Assembly (NCBI GenBank): GCA_902826155.1
Contig: CADEDU010000073.1
Coordinates: 6,629 to 37,187, forward strand
DNA length: 30,559 bases
Direction: 5' to 3'
Source: an uncultured beta proteobacterium
Lineage (GTDB): Bacteria > Pseudomonadota > Gammaproteobacteria > Burkholderiales > SG8-39
Below, piece by piece: positions 8,166 through 16,775 of this stretch (positions are counted from its first letter, which is position 1; the number at the start of each line of letters is the position of its first letter). Position numbers and translations under genes: made by a program. Under the pieces are notes generated by a model. That model was not told the DNA's origin. It saw only the letters and a list, made by a program, of their open reading frames with translations, and ran no database searches.

Positions 8166-8675
8166 TCAGGCGGCAGCGATGACCCGCCGTTGAGTGCTGG
8201 CGCCACCGGAGCGGCCATCGGCGTCGTACAGTCGCTCGATACCGGCAGCCTGGCGCAACGCGTCGAGTCGGCTGTTGACGAACTGCATGCGCATGCTGAC
8301 CAGCTTGCCGTTCAGGCCATTGAGGCGTTGCGCCTCGCGCACGAACGTGCGCAGCCGCAGCCACACGCGATTCAATTCCGGATGACGCGCGACGAACCGT
8401 TCGACCTGCGCGCCATCGTTCGGAACACCCAGGCGCTGCATCAACGCCAGACGCTCGCCGCGGATGCGTTCGATCTGGGCGATGCCGGCGTCTTTCGCGG
8501 CGACGATCGCTTCCAGTCCGTTGGGGGTCTTGGCGATCAGCTCGTCCTGCTCGCGCTTGAGCATGCCGATCACATCTTCGAAAGCGGCGCATTCGCGCTC
8601 GACAGCCTGCAGCAGTTCGCGCGGCTGCGACTTGGCGCCTTTGCCGTTGGCGCTTTGCTCGGGACGGGAGGTCAT
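8166..8675 (-). CDS. flgN: Flagellar export chaperone FlgN
   Basis: Small, mostly helical protein of 169 residues that binds the hook-filament junction proteins FlgK and FlgL and delivers them to FlhA. Recognised by its position directly after flgM and by the conserved C-terminal pattern LNGKLVSMRMQFVNSRLDAL followed by LYDADGRS (family LYGxDG). The N-terminal half (LLQAVERECAAFEDVIGML..EQDELI) is the typical helical opening. The start lies 8 bases after the flgM stop and has a weak Shine-Dalgarno, so translation is probably coupled. Its clients FlgK and FlgL are encoded at the end of the divergent operon. Confidence 0.85.
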   Translation of the reverse strand: MTSRPEQSANGKGAKSQPRELLQAVERECAAFEDVIGMLKREQDELIAKTPNGLEAIVAAKDAGIAQIERIRGERLALMQRLGVPNDGAQVERFVARHPELNRVWLRLRTFVREAQRLNGLNGKLVSMRMQFVNSRLDALRQAAGIERLYDADGRSGGASTQRRVIAAA

Positions 8676-8683
8676 CGTTTGTC

Positions 8684-8989
8684 TCAGGCTTTCTTGCCGC
8701 CGAGCATTTCCTGCACGTTGGCGATCAGCTTGTCGGCAACCGCTTCGGAGTTGACCTTGAAGCGGCCCTCGGAGATCGCCTGCTTGATCTCATCGATTCG
8801 CTTCGTGTCGAACGCCTCGGTGCCAGCCAGACGCGCTTCGAGATCGGCGAGTTTGGTGGACAAGTCCGACAGGCGCACGTCCGCAGCCGGTTGTTCGGGC
8901 GCATCGGCACGCTTTGATTGCGAGGTCGCAGGCTTGGCGCCGGCGAGATCACCAGCGCGGCGGGCATCGAACGACGATCCAATTTTCAC
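8684..8989 (-). CDS. flgM: Anti-sigma-28 factor FlgM
   Basis: Short protein of 101 residues that binds FliA and is exported when the hook-basal body is complete, releasing late gene expression. The N-terminus MKIGSSF and the C-terminal FliA-binding part (FDTKRIDEIKQAISEGRF, then ADKLIANVQEML) are typical of the family. The middle is polar and predicted disordered. The start is GTG 8989 with AGGAGG five bases upstream. A sigma-28 promoter about 110 bases upstream implies the usual feedback loop in which FliA raises FlgM and FlgN levels. Confidence 0.93.
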   Translation of the reverse strand: MKIGSSFDARRAGDLAGAKPATSQSKRADAPEQPAADVRLSDLSTKLADLEARLAGTEAFDTKRIDEIKQAISEGRFKVNSEAVADKLIANVQEMLGGKKA

Positions 8990-9098
8990 GGAAACCTCCT
9001 GCTACTCCAATGACTTCGGGATTCAGCGACTACATCTACAGGTGCACGAACCGCGCCAGCCGCGGCCCACATGGGCACCGAACCGGCTGTTACGGGAA

Positions 9099-9125
9099 TT
9101 ATCGGCGGGGTGCGGCGGAACTTGA
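9099..9125 (-). promoter_or_regulatory. sigma-28 (FliA) promoter for flgM-flgN
   Basis: On the minus strand a -35-like TCAAGTTC (9125-9118) is separated by exactly 11 bases from a perfect -10 GCCGATAA (9106-9099). The enterobacterial consensus is TAAAGTTT-N11-GCCGATAA, so there are two mismatches, both in the -35. It points toward flgM, whose start codon is about 110 bases downstream. It lies in the 268-base flgM-flgA gap, which otherwise contains no gene. Confidence 0.75.
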
Positions 9126-9257
9126 ATCCACTTCTTTGTCGTTCGGGCTTCGGCGTGCGAGGTGTAACGGCAAGCTTTTCTCATATACGCAGCGATCACG
9201 CCTCGCAGGTGCCTTTGACCGTCACGACTGGAGCCGCCTGTTCTGGACAATGCGTCA

Positions 9258-10091
9258 TCAACGCAACTCGACCTGTCGTCCTTCGCGCGCAGTGCCGCTT
9301 ACGATCCGGCCCGATTCCATCTGCACCCGCACGCTCTGTCCGGCGCCCGCTGCAGCAAGCGCTTTGCCTTCGCCTGCGACCGTGAAGCCCGTGCCGAGGT
9401 AGATCACCTTCACCAGATCGCCCTGGGCGATGACCGGCTTGGCGCGCAGCATCTCCGCCCGCAGCGGTGTGCCGACGAGGATCGCCCGGCTGGCGACTCG
9501 CGTTTCCAATTGCGCCGGATCGAGCAATACGCCCGGCGGCTCGCGCGTGAGATCCACATCCTGCGACTCCACATCTTCGACGGCGATCGGCTGGCCGACT
9601 GCGATCGGCCGCACCGCCACCAGCGCGGGTGCGAACACACGCACCTCGATCGGCAGGTAGACGTTCCAGCGCACAGCGCCATCGACGCAGCGCACGCCGA
9701 TGTTGGTGCGGCCCCACAAGCGCGCACCACTCGGCAGGTACGGTTCGACGCGGGCGCACGGCGCCAGGCGCAACTTGGCATCGAGATTTCCCAGGCGCAC
9801 TTCGACCCGGCCGGGAAGCTTGCGCGTCTCACCATCGACGAAGAACTTGAGTCCGCGCTCCAGATCACTTCCCGCGTCGCGTGATTCGGTCGAAGCGCTA
9901 CCGCGCGAATCCGTGGCGCGGTCGCCGTGCATCGCAGGGGCCGCAGCGGGTTCGGTCGTTGCGCGGTCGGTTCGCACCGCTGGCGGCTCGGCGGCAAGGA
10001 CTGGCACACCGCCCACGACGCACGCAATCGTCAGCACGAGCAGGCGCATCATTCGGGTCGGTGCAAGCGTCAGCCGCAAGCGTGATTTCAT
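9258..10091 (-). CDS. flgA: P-ring assembly chaperone FlgA
   Basis: Periplasmic protein of 277 residues that helps FlgI subunits form the P ring. An N-terminal signal peptide is visible: a basic start, then a hydrophobic run ending VPVLA before AEP. The C-terminal two thirds contain the SAF-type domain (VRPIAVGQPIAVEDVE, then AILVGTPLRAEMLRAKPVIAQGDLVKV) and the closing MESGRIVSGTAREGRQVELR-like strand set. A longer frame reaches an ATG at 10121, but ATG 10091 has AGAGGA just upstream and starts close to the signal peptide, so 10091 was used. It is divergent from flgB, and the shared 280-base region 10092-10371 probably carries both promoters. Confidence 0.9.
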   Translation of the reverse strand: MKSRLRLTLAPTRMMRLLVLTIACVVGGVPVLAAEPPAVRTDRATTEPAAAPAMHGDRATDSRGSASTESRDAGSDLERGLKFFVDGETRKLPGRVEVRLGNLDAKLRLAPCARVEPYLPSGARLWGRTNIGVRCVDGAVRWNVYLPIEVRVFAPALVAVRPIAVGQPIAVEDVESQDVDLTREPPGVLLDPAQLETRVASRAILVGTPLRAEMLRAKPVIAQGDLVKVIYLGTGFTVAGEGKALAAAGAGQSVRVQMESGRIVSGTAREGRQVELR

Positions 10092-10371
10092 CACGGTCCT
10101 CTGTCGTTGTGCGGTCCACATGGCACGGCTGCACGGTGCATCGCGGCGCGTTGATCGATGCCGATCACGCTCACTCGCAGCTGCGGGCGATGAGGGTCGC
10201 GTCCGTGGAGTTGTTCGCAGTCGATCACGATAACGTGAATCGGGTTACGCGAAGGATCGAATAGCGGCGCAATTCAAAGCCTTCTTTGCCGATCGCGCGC
10301 GAGAGCGCTGCGGATAATCATTTCCCGTAACGACAACGCCATCACGACGCAGCGATGGCAGGGGGCGGGGA

Positions 10372-10791
10372 ATGATCGACCAGATGACCAAGGCGTTGGA
10401 CTTCCATTCGCAGGCGCTTGCGCTGCGTGCCGAGCGCCAACGCGTGCTCGCCGGCAACATCGCGAACGCCGACACGCCGAACTACAAGGCGGTGGACTTC
10501 GACTTCGCCCAGGCGCTGCGCTCGGCGACGAATGCAGCGTCGCTCACCGAGCAGGCAGGCCAGCTCAACCGCACGCACCCACAGCACGTCGCACTGCCTG
10601 GCATCGCGGGCGGTGCCGGCCAGCTTCAGTACCGGATGCCCGCGCAGGCGGCGATCGACAACAACTCGGTCGACATGGACATGGAACGCGCACAGTTCGC
10701 CGACAACGCAGTGCGCTACGAGGCCACGTTGCGGTTCATCAACAGCCAGGTTCGCACGATGCTGTCGGCGATCCGCGGCGAACCCGGTTGA
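10372..10791 (+). CDS. flgB: Flagellar proximal rod protein FlgB
   Basis: Rod subunit of 139 residues and first gene of the long flgB-flgL run. The rod/hook-family N-terminal motif LAGNIANADTPNYKAVDFDF is present around residue 26. The C-terminal helix (NSVDMDMERAQFADNAVRYEA, then TLRFINSQVRTMLSAI) is typical. A GGGGCGGGGA stretch lies just before ATG 10372. The upstream divergent region has a FlhDC-box-like half site (see findings) but no convincing sigma-70 promoter. The end is 15 bases before flgC. Confidence 0.95.
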   Translation: MIDQMTKALDFHSQALALRAERQRVLAGNIANADTPNYKAVDFDFAQALRSATNAASLTEQAGQLNRTHPQHVALPGIAGGAGQLQYRMPAQAAIDNNSVDMDMERAQFADNAVRYEATLRFINSQVRTMLSAIRGEPG

Positions 10792-10806
10792 TCGAGGAGT
10801 TAGAGG

Positions 10807-11274
10807 ATGTCGCTGTTCAAGATCTTCGAAATCGCGGGCTCGGGCATGGTCGCGCAGAGCCAGCGGCTCAACGTGGTGGCCAGCAACCTGGCCAATGCCG
10901 AAAGCGCCGCCGGCCCCGACGGCCAGGCGTATCGGGCGCGCCACGTCGTGTTCCAGACCATTCCCACCGCTGCGTCGCCCACGCGCAGCGGCCTGCCGCC
11001 GCTGGCCGCACCGCTGGTCGATGCAGGCACGCAGTCCGGTCAGGCCGTCGGCGTGCGCGTGGCCGGTGTAGTGGAAGACAACAGCCCGGGCCGTCGCGTG
11101 TACGACCCCAAGCATCCGCTCGCCGACGGTGAGGGCTACGTCACGATGCCCAACGTCAACGCGGTCGACGAGATGGTCAACATGATCTCGGCGTCGCGCT
11201 CGTATCAGACCAATGCCGAAGTGATCAACACCGCCAAGGCGCTGCTGTTGAAGACGCTTTCGCTCGGCTCGTAG
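10807..11274 (+). CDS. flgC: Flagellar proximal rod protein FlgC
   Basis: Rod subunit of 155 residues, about 15-20 longer than E. coli FlgC because the middle (around residues 55-80, rich in A, P and G) is extended. The FlgC-specific opening [28 protein letters not shown] is recognisable. The C-terminus has the rod-family helix [30 protein letters not shown] at 10796-10800 supports ATG 10807. It lies between flgB and flgD in the standard order. Confidence 0.95.
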   Translation: MSLFKIFEIAGSGMVAQSQRLNVVASNLANAESAAGPDGQAYRARHVVFQTIPTAASPTRSGLPPLAAPLVDAGTQSGQAVGVRVAGVVEDNSPGRRVYDPKHPLADGEGYVTMPNVNAVDEMVNMISASRSYQTNAEVINTAKALLLKTLSLGS

Positions 11275-11312
11275 CAGCGCGCACCGATCGCATTAAACAA
11301 GGAGGTACACCA

Positions 11313-11975
11313 ATGGACGCAGTCTCCACCGCCACCGCGGCAGGCAGCACCAGCGCCGCCACGCAGAGCGAGAGCACGAAGAAGGCCGCGCAGGACGTGC
11401 AGAACCGGTTTCTCACGCTGCTGGTCACGCAGATGCAGAACCAGGATCCGCTCAATCCGCTCGACAACGCTCAGCTCACCACTCAGCTGGCGCAGATCAG
11501 CACCGTCACCGGCGTCGACCAGATGCACGACACGATGAAGGCGGTGCTGCAACAGATCCGGCAGCTCGAATCGCTGCAGGCGGCCTCGATGAAGGGCCGC
11601 AACGTGATGGTCGCGAGTGACAAGCTCGATTTGCGCGAAGGCGCGGCAGCGGGCGGCGTGGAACTGACCGAGGCGGCGGACAACGTCACCGTCACCGTGC
11701 GCAACGCCGCCGGCGGCATCGTGCGTGAACTCGATCTGGGCAAGCTGCCCGCCGGCATGAACAAGTTCGACTGGAACGGCGCCACCACCAGCGGCGCGAC
11801 CGCGACCGACGGCACTTATACGTTCAGCGTCAAGGCGACGGTTGCGGGCAAGGAGATCAGCACGACGGCGCTGTCGCGCGGCTTCGTCGGCAGCGTGCTG
11901 CAGGGCGAGACCGTGCAGCTCGACCTGGGGGCGCTCGGCAAGCATCCGATCAGCGACGTGCGGGAAATTCTTTGA
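11313..11975 (+). CDS. flgD: Hook cap (scaffold) protein FlgD
   Basis: Cap protein of 220 residues that sits at the hook tip and allows FlgE polymerisation, then is discarded. The N-terminal conserved block FLTLLVTQMQNQDPLNPLDN (from about residue 32) is diagnostic. It is followed by a helix (QLTTQLAQISTVTGVDQM). The C-terminal half is a beta-rich tudor/Fn3-like part (GKLPAGMNKFDWNGATTSGA, then DGTYTFSVKA). AAGGAGG at 11296-11302 is a strong Shine-Dalgarno for ATG 11313. Confidence 0.95.
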   Translation: MDAVSTATAAGSTSAATQSESTKKAAQDVQNRFLTLLVTQMQNQDPLNPLDNAQLTTQLAQISTVTGVDQMHDTMKAVLQQIRQLESLQAASMKGRNVMVASDKLDLREGAAAGGVELTEAADNVTVTVRNAAGGIVRELDLGKLPAGMNKFDWNGATTSGATATDGTYTFSVKATVAGKEISTTALSRGFVGSVLQGETVQLDLGALGKHPISDVREIL

Positions 11976-12049
11976 TTGACGGCCAGCGCCGACTTGAGTG
12001 GTGCAGATCGTGCGCGGCCGGTTTTCTTGATTGAAACGGGGACACAGCA

Positions 12050-13279
12050 ATGAGCTTTCAGCAGGGATTGAGCGGCTTGAGCGCCGCGTCACGCAACCTC
12101 GAGGTGGTGGGCAACAACGTGGCCAACGCCTCGACCATCGGCTTCAAGGCCTCGCGCGCCGAGTTCGCTGATCTGTACGCGACATCGGTGGCGGGTTCAT
12201 CGGGCAATCAGGCCGGCATCGGTGTCACCGTGGCCGACGTGGCGCAGCAGTTCCAGCAGGGCAACCTCACCATCACCGGCAATTCGATGGACGTGGCGGT
12301 GAACGGCGAAGGCTTCTTTCGCCTGTCGGATCAGGGTTCGATCGTCTACACCCGCAACGGCCAGTTCCAGATGGACAAGGACGGCTACATCACCAACTCT
12401 GCTGGTGATCGGCTGACCGGGTATCCGGCCACGAGCGCCGGGACGATCCAGCAGACCTCGCTGCCGGTGGAACTGCAGATGCAGACCGCCGACATCGCCC
12501 CGCAGGTGACTTCGACCGCGACCCTGACGGCGAACTTCGATTCGCGCAGCACCACGCTGCCCGCCGCGAGCTTCAACTTCAACGACGCGACCACTTATCA
12601 CAACACCACTACGGTCCAGGTGTTCGACACGCTGGGCAATCCGCACAATCTGTCGCTGTACTTCCTGAAGAGTGCGTCCAACACCTGGCAGGTCTACGCG
12701 CAGAACGACGGCGTGGCGCTGAACGGCGGTGCGGCGATCGGAGCGATCAACTACACCACGGCGGGGGCGATCGACACCGGCACGACCACGCTGCCGTTCA
12801 ACCTGTCGTTGCCGGTTGCGGGTGGCGCGGTAACGCCCCAGGCGGTGGCGCTCGACTTCACCAACAGCACGCAGTTCGGTTCGAGCTTCGGCGTGAGTGG
12901 GGTGACGCAGAACGGCTTCACCTCGGGCCGACTGCTCGGCTTCTCGATCGCCAATGACGGCGTGATCCTGGGTCGCTACTCCAACGGCCAGTCGCGTGCG
13001 CAAGGCCAGATCGTGCTCGCCACGTTCACCTCGCCGCAGGGCTTGTCGCCGCTGGGCGGCAATCAATGGGCCGAGTCGTCGGCCTCGGGACAGCCCGCGA
13101 TCGGTGCGCCGAACACCTCCAATCGCGGCGTGTTGCAGTCGGGCGGGCTGGAAGAGTCGAACGTCGATCTGACCGCTGAACTGGTGAACATGATCACCGC
13201 GCAGCGTGTGTACCAGGCCAACGCGCAGACCATCCGCACGCAGGACCAACTGCTGCAGACCCTGGTGACGATTCGCTGA
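12050..13279 (+). CDS. flgE: Flagellar hook protein FlgE
   Basis: Hook subunit of 409 residues. The N-terminal motif VVGNNVANASTIGFKASRAEFADLY and the domain following it (NSMDVAVNGEGFFRL, then YTRNGQFQMDKDGY) are typical. The middle region (TATLTANFDSRST, VFDTLGNPHNLSLYF) is the FlgE D2-type domain. The C-terminus ESNVDLTAELVNMITAQRVYQANAQTI closes the D0 coiled coil. GGGGA precedes ATG 12050. The stop and the flgF start overlap by one base (TGATG), so the two are translationally coupled. Confidence 0.96.
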   Translation: MSFQQGLSGLSAASRNLEVVGNNVANASTIGFKASRAEFADLYATSVAGSSGNQAGIGVTVADVAQQFQQGNLTITGNSMDVAVNGEGFFRLSDQGSIVYTRNGQFQMDKDGYITNSAGDRLTGYPATSAGTIQQTSLPVELQMQTADIAPQVTSTATLTANFDSRSTTLPAASFNFNDATTYHNTTTVQVFDTLGNPHNLSLYFLKSASNTWQVYAQNDGVALNGGAAIGAINYTTAGAIDTGTTTLPFNLSLPVAGGAVTPQAVALDFTNSTQFGSSFGVSGVTQNGFTSGRLLGFSIANDGVILGRYSNGQSRAQGQIVLATFTSPQGLSPLGGNQWAESSASGQPAIGAPNTSNRGVLQSGGLEESNVDLTAELVNMITAQRVYQANAQTIRTQDQLLQTLVTIR

Positions 13280-14022
13280 TGGACCGGCTGATCTACACGG
13301 CGATGACCGGCGCGCGCATGCTCGCGCAGCGCCAGGACACCGTCGCGCACAACCTGGCCAACGCCACCACCAACGGCTATCGCGCCGAGACGACGGCGTT
13401 TCGCGCGGTGCCGGTCTATGGGCCTGGCGAGGCCTCGCGCGTCGCCGCGGTGGAGACCACGACCGGTGCCGATTTTCGTCACGGCACGCTGCACAACACC
13501 GGCAATCCGCTCGACGTCGCGATCAACGGCAAGGGCTTCTTCGCGGTGCAGACGGCCGATGGCAACGAGAGTTACACCCGCGACGGGCAGTTCCAGCTGT
13601 CGGCGGAGGGCAACTTGCAGACTCGCACCGGTCTCACCGTGCTCGGCGAGGGCGGGCCGATCACGATTCCGCCGGACAACGAGATCGTCGTCGGCCGCGA
13701 CGGCACGATCTCCGCCGTGCCAAGTGGCGCGGGACGGCAGAACGCGCAGGTGGTAGGCCGATTGAAGACGGTCAATCCCGAAGAGCGCGATCTGGTGCGC
13801 GGTGGCGACGGACTGTTCCGGCTGCGCAACGGCGAGCAGGCCGATCCTGATCCGGCCGTGGTCGTCGCACACGGGGCGATCGAGTCGAGCAACGTCAATG
13901 TGGTGGAGGCGCTGGTCGAGATGATCGCGGTGGCGCGCCACTTCGAAACCCAGATGCGGCTGCTGCAGAACGCCGAAACCAACGCGCGCACCGCTTCGCA
14001 GGTGCTCTCGACGGGCGGCTGA
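13279..14022 (+). CDS. flgF: Flagellar proximal rod protein FlgF
   Basis: Rod subunit of 247 residues. It opens with [15 protein letters not shown] and the rod motif [14 protein letters not shown]. The [14 protein letters not shown] block comes next, then an FlgF-like middle ([20 protein letters not shown]). The C-terminal helix is [22 protein letters not shown]. There is no independent Shine-Dalgarno; translation should depend on termination of flgE one base away. A gap of 79 bases without visible features precedes flgG. Confidence 0.94.
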   Translation: MDRLIYTAMTGARMLAQRQDTVAHNLANATTNGYRAETTAFRAVPVYGPGEASRVAAVETTTGADFRHGTLHNTGNPLDVAINGKGFFAVQTADGNESYTRDGQFQLSAEGNLQTRTGLTVLGEGGPITIPPDNEIVVGRDGTISAVPSGAGRQNAQVVGRLKTVNPEERDLVRGGDGLFRLRNGEQADPDPAVVVAHGAIESSNVNVVEALVEMIAVARHFETQMRLLQNAETNARTASQVLSTGG

Positions 14023-14101
14023 TCGAGTTCGTGCCCGCACCTTCGATCAACTACCGTCCGCCCAACTTGCACACCGACGAATTCACCAGGAGTCAGCCGT
14101 C

Positions 14102-14884
14102 ATGATGCGTTCACTGTGGATCTCCAAAACCGGACTGGATGCGCAGCAGACGCATTTGGACGTGATCTCCAACAACCTCGCCAACGTCAGCACCAACGGC
14201 TTCAAGCGCCAGCGTGGCATCTTCGAGGATTTGCTGTACCAGACCTTCCGCCAGGCCGGCGCGCAGTCGTCACAGCAGACGCAGATCCCGACCGGCCTGC
14301 AACTGGGCACCGGCGTACGGCCGGTCGCAACTGCGCGCGTATTCCAGCAGGGCAATCTGAATCAGACCGGCAACTCACTCGATCTGGCGATCAACGGCAA
14401 CGGTTTCTTCCAGGTGCAGATGCCCGATGGCACCACCGGCTACACCCGCGACGGTGCGTTCCAGGTCGATGCGCAGGGCCAGCTCGTGACTGCCAACGGT
14501 TTCGCGCTGCAACCCGCGCTAACCGTTCCGACCAACGCGACGACGGTGACGATCGGACAGGACGGCACGGTGTCGGTGCGCGTGCCGGGGCAAGCGGCGC
14601 CGCAGAACGTGGGCAGCATCCAGCTGGTGAGCTTCGTCAACCCGACCGGCCTGCAGTCGCTCGGCAACAACCTCTACGCGGAGACCGCCGCGTCGGGTAC
14701 GCCCAACGCGAACACGCCCGGCACCAACGGGCTGGGCCTGATCAACCAGGGCTTCGTCGAGACCTCGAACGTGAACGTGGTCGAGGAGCTGGTGAACATG
14801 ATCCAGACGCAGCGCGCGTACGAGATCAACTCCAAGTCGATCCAGACGTCCGATCAGATGCTGCAGCGTCTGACGCAACTCTGA
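14102..14884 (+). CDS. flgG: Flagellar distal rod protein FlgG
   Basis: Distal rod subunit of 260 residues. It begins [20 protein letters not shown] with the motif [25 protein letters not shown], which is diagnostic of FlgG. It continues with [15 protein letters not shown] and ends with [31 protein letters not shown] at 14088-14092 fits ATG 14102; the ATG directly after it (14105) is an alternative. The length equals the usual 260. Confidence 0.96.
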   Translation: MMRSLWISKTGLDAQQTHLDVISNNLANVSTNGFKRQRGIFEDLLYQTFRQAGAQSSQQTQIPTGLQLGTGVRPVATARVFQQGNLNQTGNSLDLAINGNGFFQVQMPDGTTGYTRDGAFQVDAQGQLVTANGFALQPALTVPTNATTVTIGQDGTVSVRVPGQAAPQNVGSIQLVSFVNPTGLQSLGNNLYAETAASGTPNANTPGTNGLGLINQGFVETSNVNVVEELVNMIQTQRAYEINSKSIQTSDQMLQRLTQL

Positions 14885-14901
14885 TCGGGGTGAAACGCTT
14901 C

Positions 14902-15597
14902 ATGACCTCGACACGCAAACAAGCATGGTGGCTGCGCGCGGCCGTTGTCGGCGCAATGCTCGCCACGCTCACCGGCTGCCCCTCGGGCGGTCACGTCAAG
15001 ATGCACGAGCCGATCAACGCGCGTCCGGCGATGCGCACGCAGGCTCCTACGCCTACCGACGGCGCGATCTTCCAGGGCGTGGGCTTCCACCGGCCGCTGT
15101 TCGAGGATCGCAAGGCCCACCAGATCGGCGACATGCTGGTGGTGCAGATCAGCGAGAAGCTCTCGGCGAGTCAGCAATCGAAATCCTCGGCCGATCGCAG
15201 CTCGAGCACCGGCGTGACCATTCCTCTCATCAAAGGCATCCCCGCCAAGACGCTGCAGGGGTTGGGCGTGACGGCTTCGGGCGACAACAAGTTCGAAGGC
15301 AAGGGCGAGACCTCCAACAACAACCTGTTTACCGGCACCATCAGCGTGACGGTGCTCGAAGTGCTGCCCAACGGCAATCTGATCGTGGCGGGCGACAAGC
15401 AGATCGGCATCAATCACAACGCCGAGATCCTGCGCTTCTCGGGCATCGTCAGCCCGGCCACGATTCTCGCGGGCAACTCGGTGAACTCGTCGCAGGTGGC
15501 CGAGGCGCGCCTGGAGTACGTCGGCAAGGGCTACATCGACGAGGCGCAGAGCATGCCGTGGCTGCAGCGCATCTTCATCAATCTGCTGCCGTTCTGA
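14902..15597 (+). CDS. flgH: Flagellar L-ring lipoprotein FlgH
   Basis: Outer-membrane L-ring subunit of 231 residues. It has a lipoprotein signal peptide with lipobox LTGC, so Cys26 should be lipidated. The mature part shows RPLFEDRKAHQIGDMLVVQI, SASQQSKSSADR, the VLEVLPNGNLIVAGDKQIGIN block and the C-terminus EYVGKGYIDEAQSMPWLQRIFINLLPF-type ending. Start choice: ATG 14902 with GGGGTGA at 14887-14893; an in-frame GTG at 14890 would add four residues. The reading frame stays open upstream through flgG, but that part is a shadow of flgG. Confidence 0.95.
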   Translation: MTSTRKQAWWLRAAVVGAMLATLTGCPSGGHVKMHEPINARPAMRTQAPTPTDGAIFQGVGFHRPLFEDRKAHQIGDMLVVQISEKLSASQQSKSSADRSSSTGVTIPLIKGIPAKTLQGLGVTASGDNKFEGKGETSNNNLFTGTISVTVLEVLPNGNLIVAGDKQIGINHNAEILRFSGIVSPATILAGNSVNSSQVAEARLEYVGKGYIDEAQSMPWLQRIFINLLPF

Positions 15598-15611
15598 GCG
15601 AGGTGCGCACC

Positions 15612-16775
15612 GTGGCAAGCGATCGTCGACGAACACGCGATCCGTTCCGCACGAGCGGTGTGTCGCCGTGGCGGCGTACGCTGGCGTGCACGCTCACGAT
15701 TCTCGCTGCGCTGCTCACGCAACCGGCAGCCCATGCCGAGCGCGTGAAGGATCTGGCCAGCGTGCAGGGCGTGCGTCCGAACCAGCTCGTCGGCTACGGC
15801 CTGATCGTCGGTCTGGACGGCACCGGTGACCAGACCACGCAGACGCCGTTCACGGTGCAAAGCCTGACCAACATGCTCAATCAGCTCGGCGTGACGCTGC
15901 CGCCGGGCACGAACCTGCAATTGCGCAACGTTGCGGCGGTGATGATCACCGCGACGCTGCCGCCGTTCGCCAAGCCGGGCCAGATGCTCGACGTCACGGT
16001 GTCGTCGCTTGGCAATGCCAAGAGTCTGCGCGGGGGCACTCTGGTGCTCACGCCGCTGCGTGGTGCCGACGGGCAGATCTACGCGATCGCGCAAGGCAAC
16101 GTCGCGGTCGGCGGCGCGGGCGCTGGGGGCGGTGGCAGCCGGGTGCAGATCAATCATCTGAGTGCGGGTCGCGTGCCGGGCGGAGCAACGGTCGAGCGCG
16201 CCGCACCAACGTCGCTGATGCAATCGGAATTCGTGCACCTGGAGCTCGCGCACACCGACTTTTCGCTCGCGCGCAAGGTCGCCGACGCGATCAACAAGGA
16301 GTTCGACGGTGGCGGGATCGCCGACGCGGTCGACGGCCGCATGATCCGACTGACCGCCCCGATCGTGCCCGACGAGCGCGTGCGTTTCCTCGCCCGCGTG
16401 GAGAACGTGCGGGTGGATGCGGTCACGCCCACGGCGCGCGTGGTGATCAACGCGCGTACCGGTTCGGTGGTGATGAACCAGGCGGTCTCGCTCGAAGCGT
16501 GCGCGGTGGCACACGGGAATTTATCAGTGACGGTCAGCTCGACCCCGGTGGTGAGCCAACCCGCGCCGTTGAGCGGCGGGCAGACCGTGGTGACCGAGAA
16601 GGCCGACGTGCAGATCAAGCAGGAGGGCGGCCAGCTCTCGATGATGTCGGGCGCCAAGCTCGAAGACCTGGTCAAGGCGCTCAACTCGCTCGGCGCCACG
16701 CCGCAGGATTTGCTGGCGATTCTGCAGGCAATGAAGGCGGCCGGTGCGCTGCGCGCGGAACTGGAGATCATATGA
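15612..16775 (+). CDS. flgI: Flagellar P-ring protein FlgI
   Basis: Periplasmic P-ring subunit of 387 residues. It has a rather long basic N-region before the signal-peptide hydrophobic core, and a likely cut after QPAAHA. The mature start ERVKDLASVQGVRPNQLVGYGLIVGLDGTGDQT is diagnostic. The closing block QIKQEGGQLSMMSGAKLEDLVKALNSLG is also conserved. GTG 15612 was chosen because GAGGTG (15600-15605) is six bases upstream; GTG 15603 and 15660 are in-frame alternatives. It ends in an ATGA overlap with flgJ. FlgA, its chaperone, is encoded in the divergent operon. Confidence 0.95.
   Translation: MASDRRRTRDPFRTSGVSPWRRTLACTLTILAALLTQPAAHAERVKDLASVQGVRPNQLVGYGLIVGLDGTGDQTTQTPFTVQSLTNMLNQLGVTLPPGTNLQLRNVAAVMITATLPPFAKPGQMLDVTVSSLGNAKSLRGGTLVLTPLRGADGQIYAIAQGNVAVGGAGAGGGGSRVQINHLSAGRVPGGATVERAAPTSLMQSEFVHLELAHTDFSLARKVADAINKEFDGGGIADAVDGRMIRLTAPIVPDERVRFLARVENVRVDAVTPTARVVINARTGSVVMNQAVSLEACAVAHGNLSVTVSSTPVVSQPAPLSGGQTVVTEKADVQIKQEGGQLSMMSGAKLEDLVKALNSLGATPQDLLAILQAMKAAGALRAELEII

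Noticed and set aside
10286..10318. Sigma-70 promoter TTGCCG / GATAAT upstream of flgB
   Set aside because: The spacer would be 21 bases, too long for a usual sigma-70 promoter; the -10-like element alone is not enough.
14116..14901. Upstream extension of the flgH reading frame through flgG
   Set aside because: The extension is a frame shadow of flgG; flgH starts at 14902 with a lipoprotein signal peptide.
14925..15611. Upstream extension of the flgI reading frame through flgH
   Set aside because: Frame shadow of flgH; the signal peptide and Shine-Dalgarno place the flgI start at 15612.
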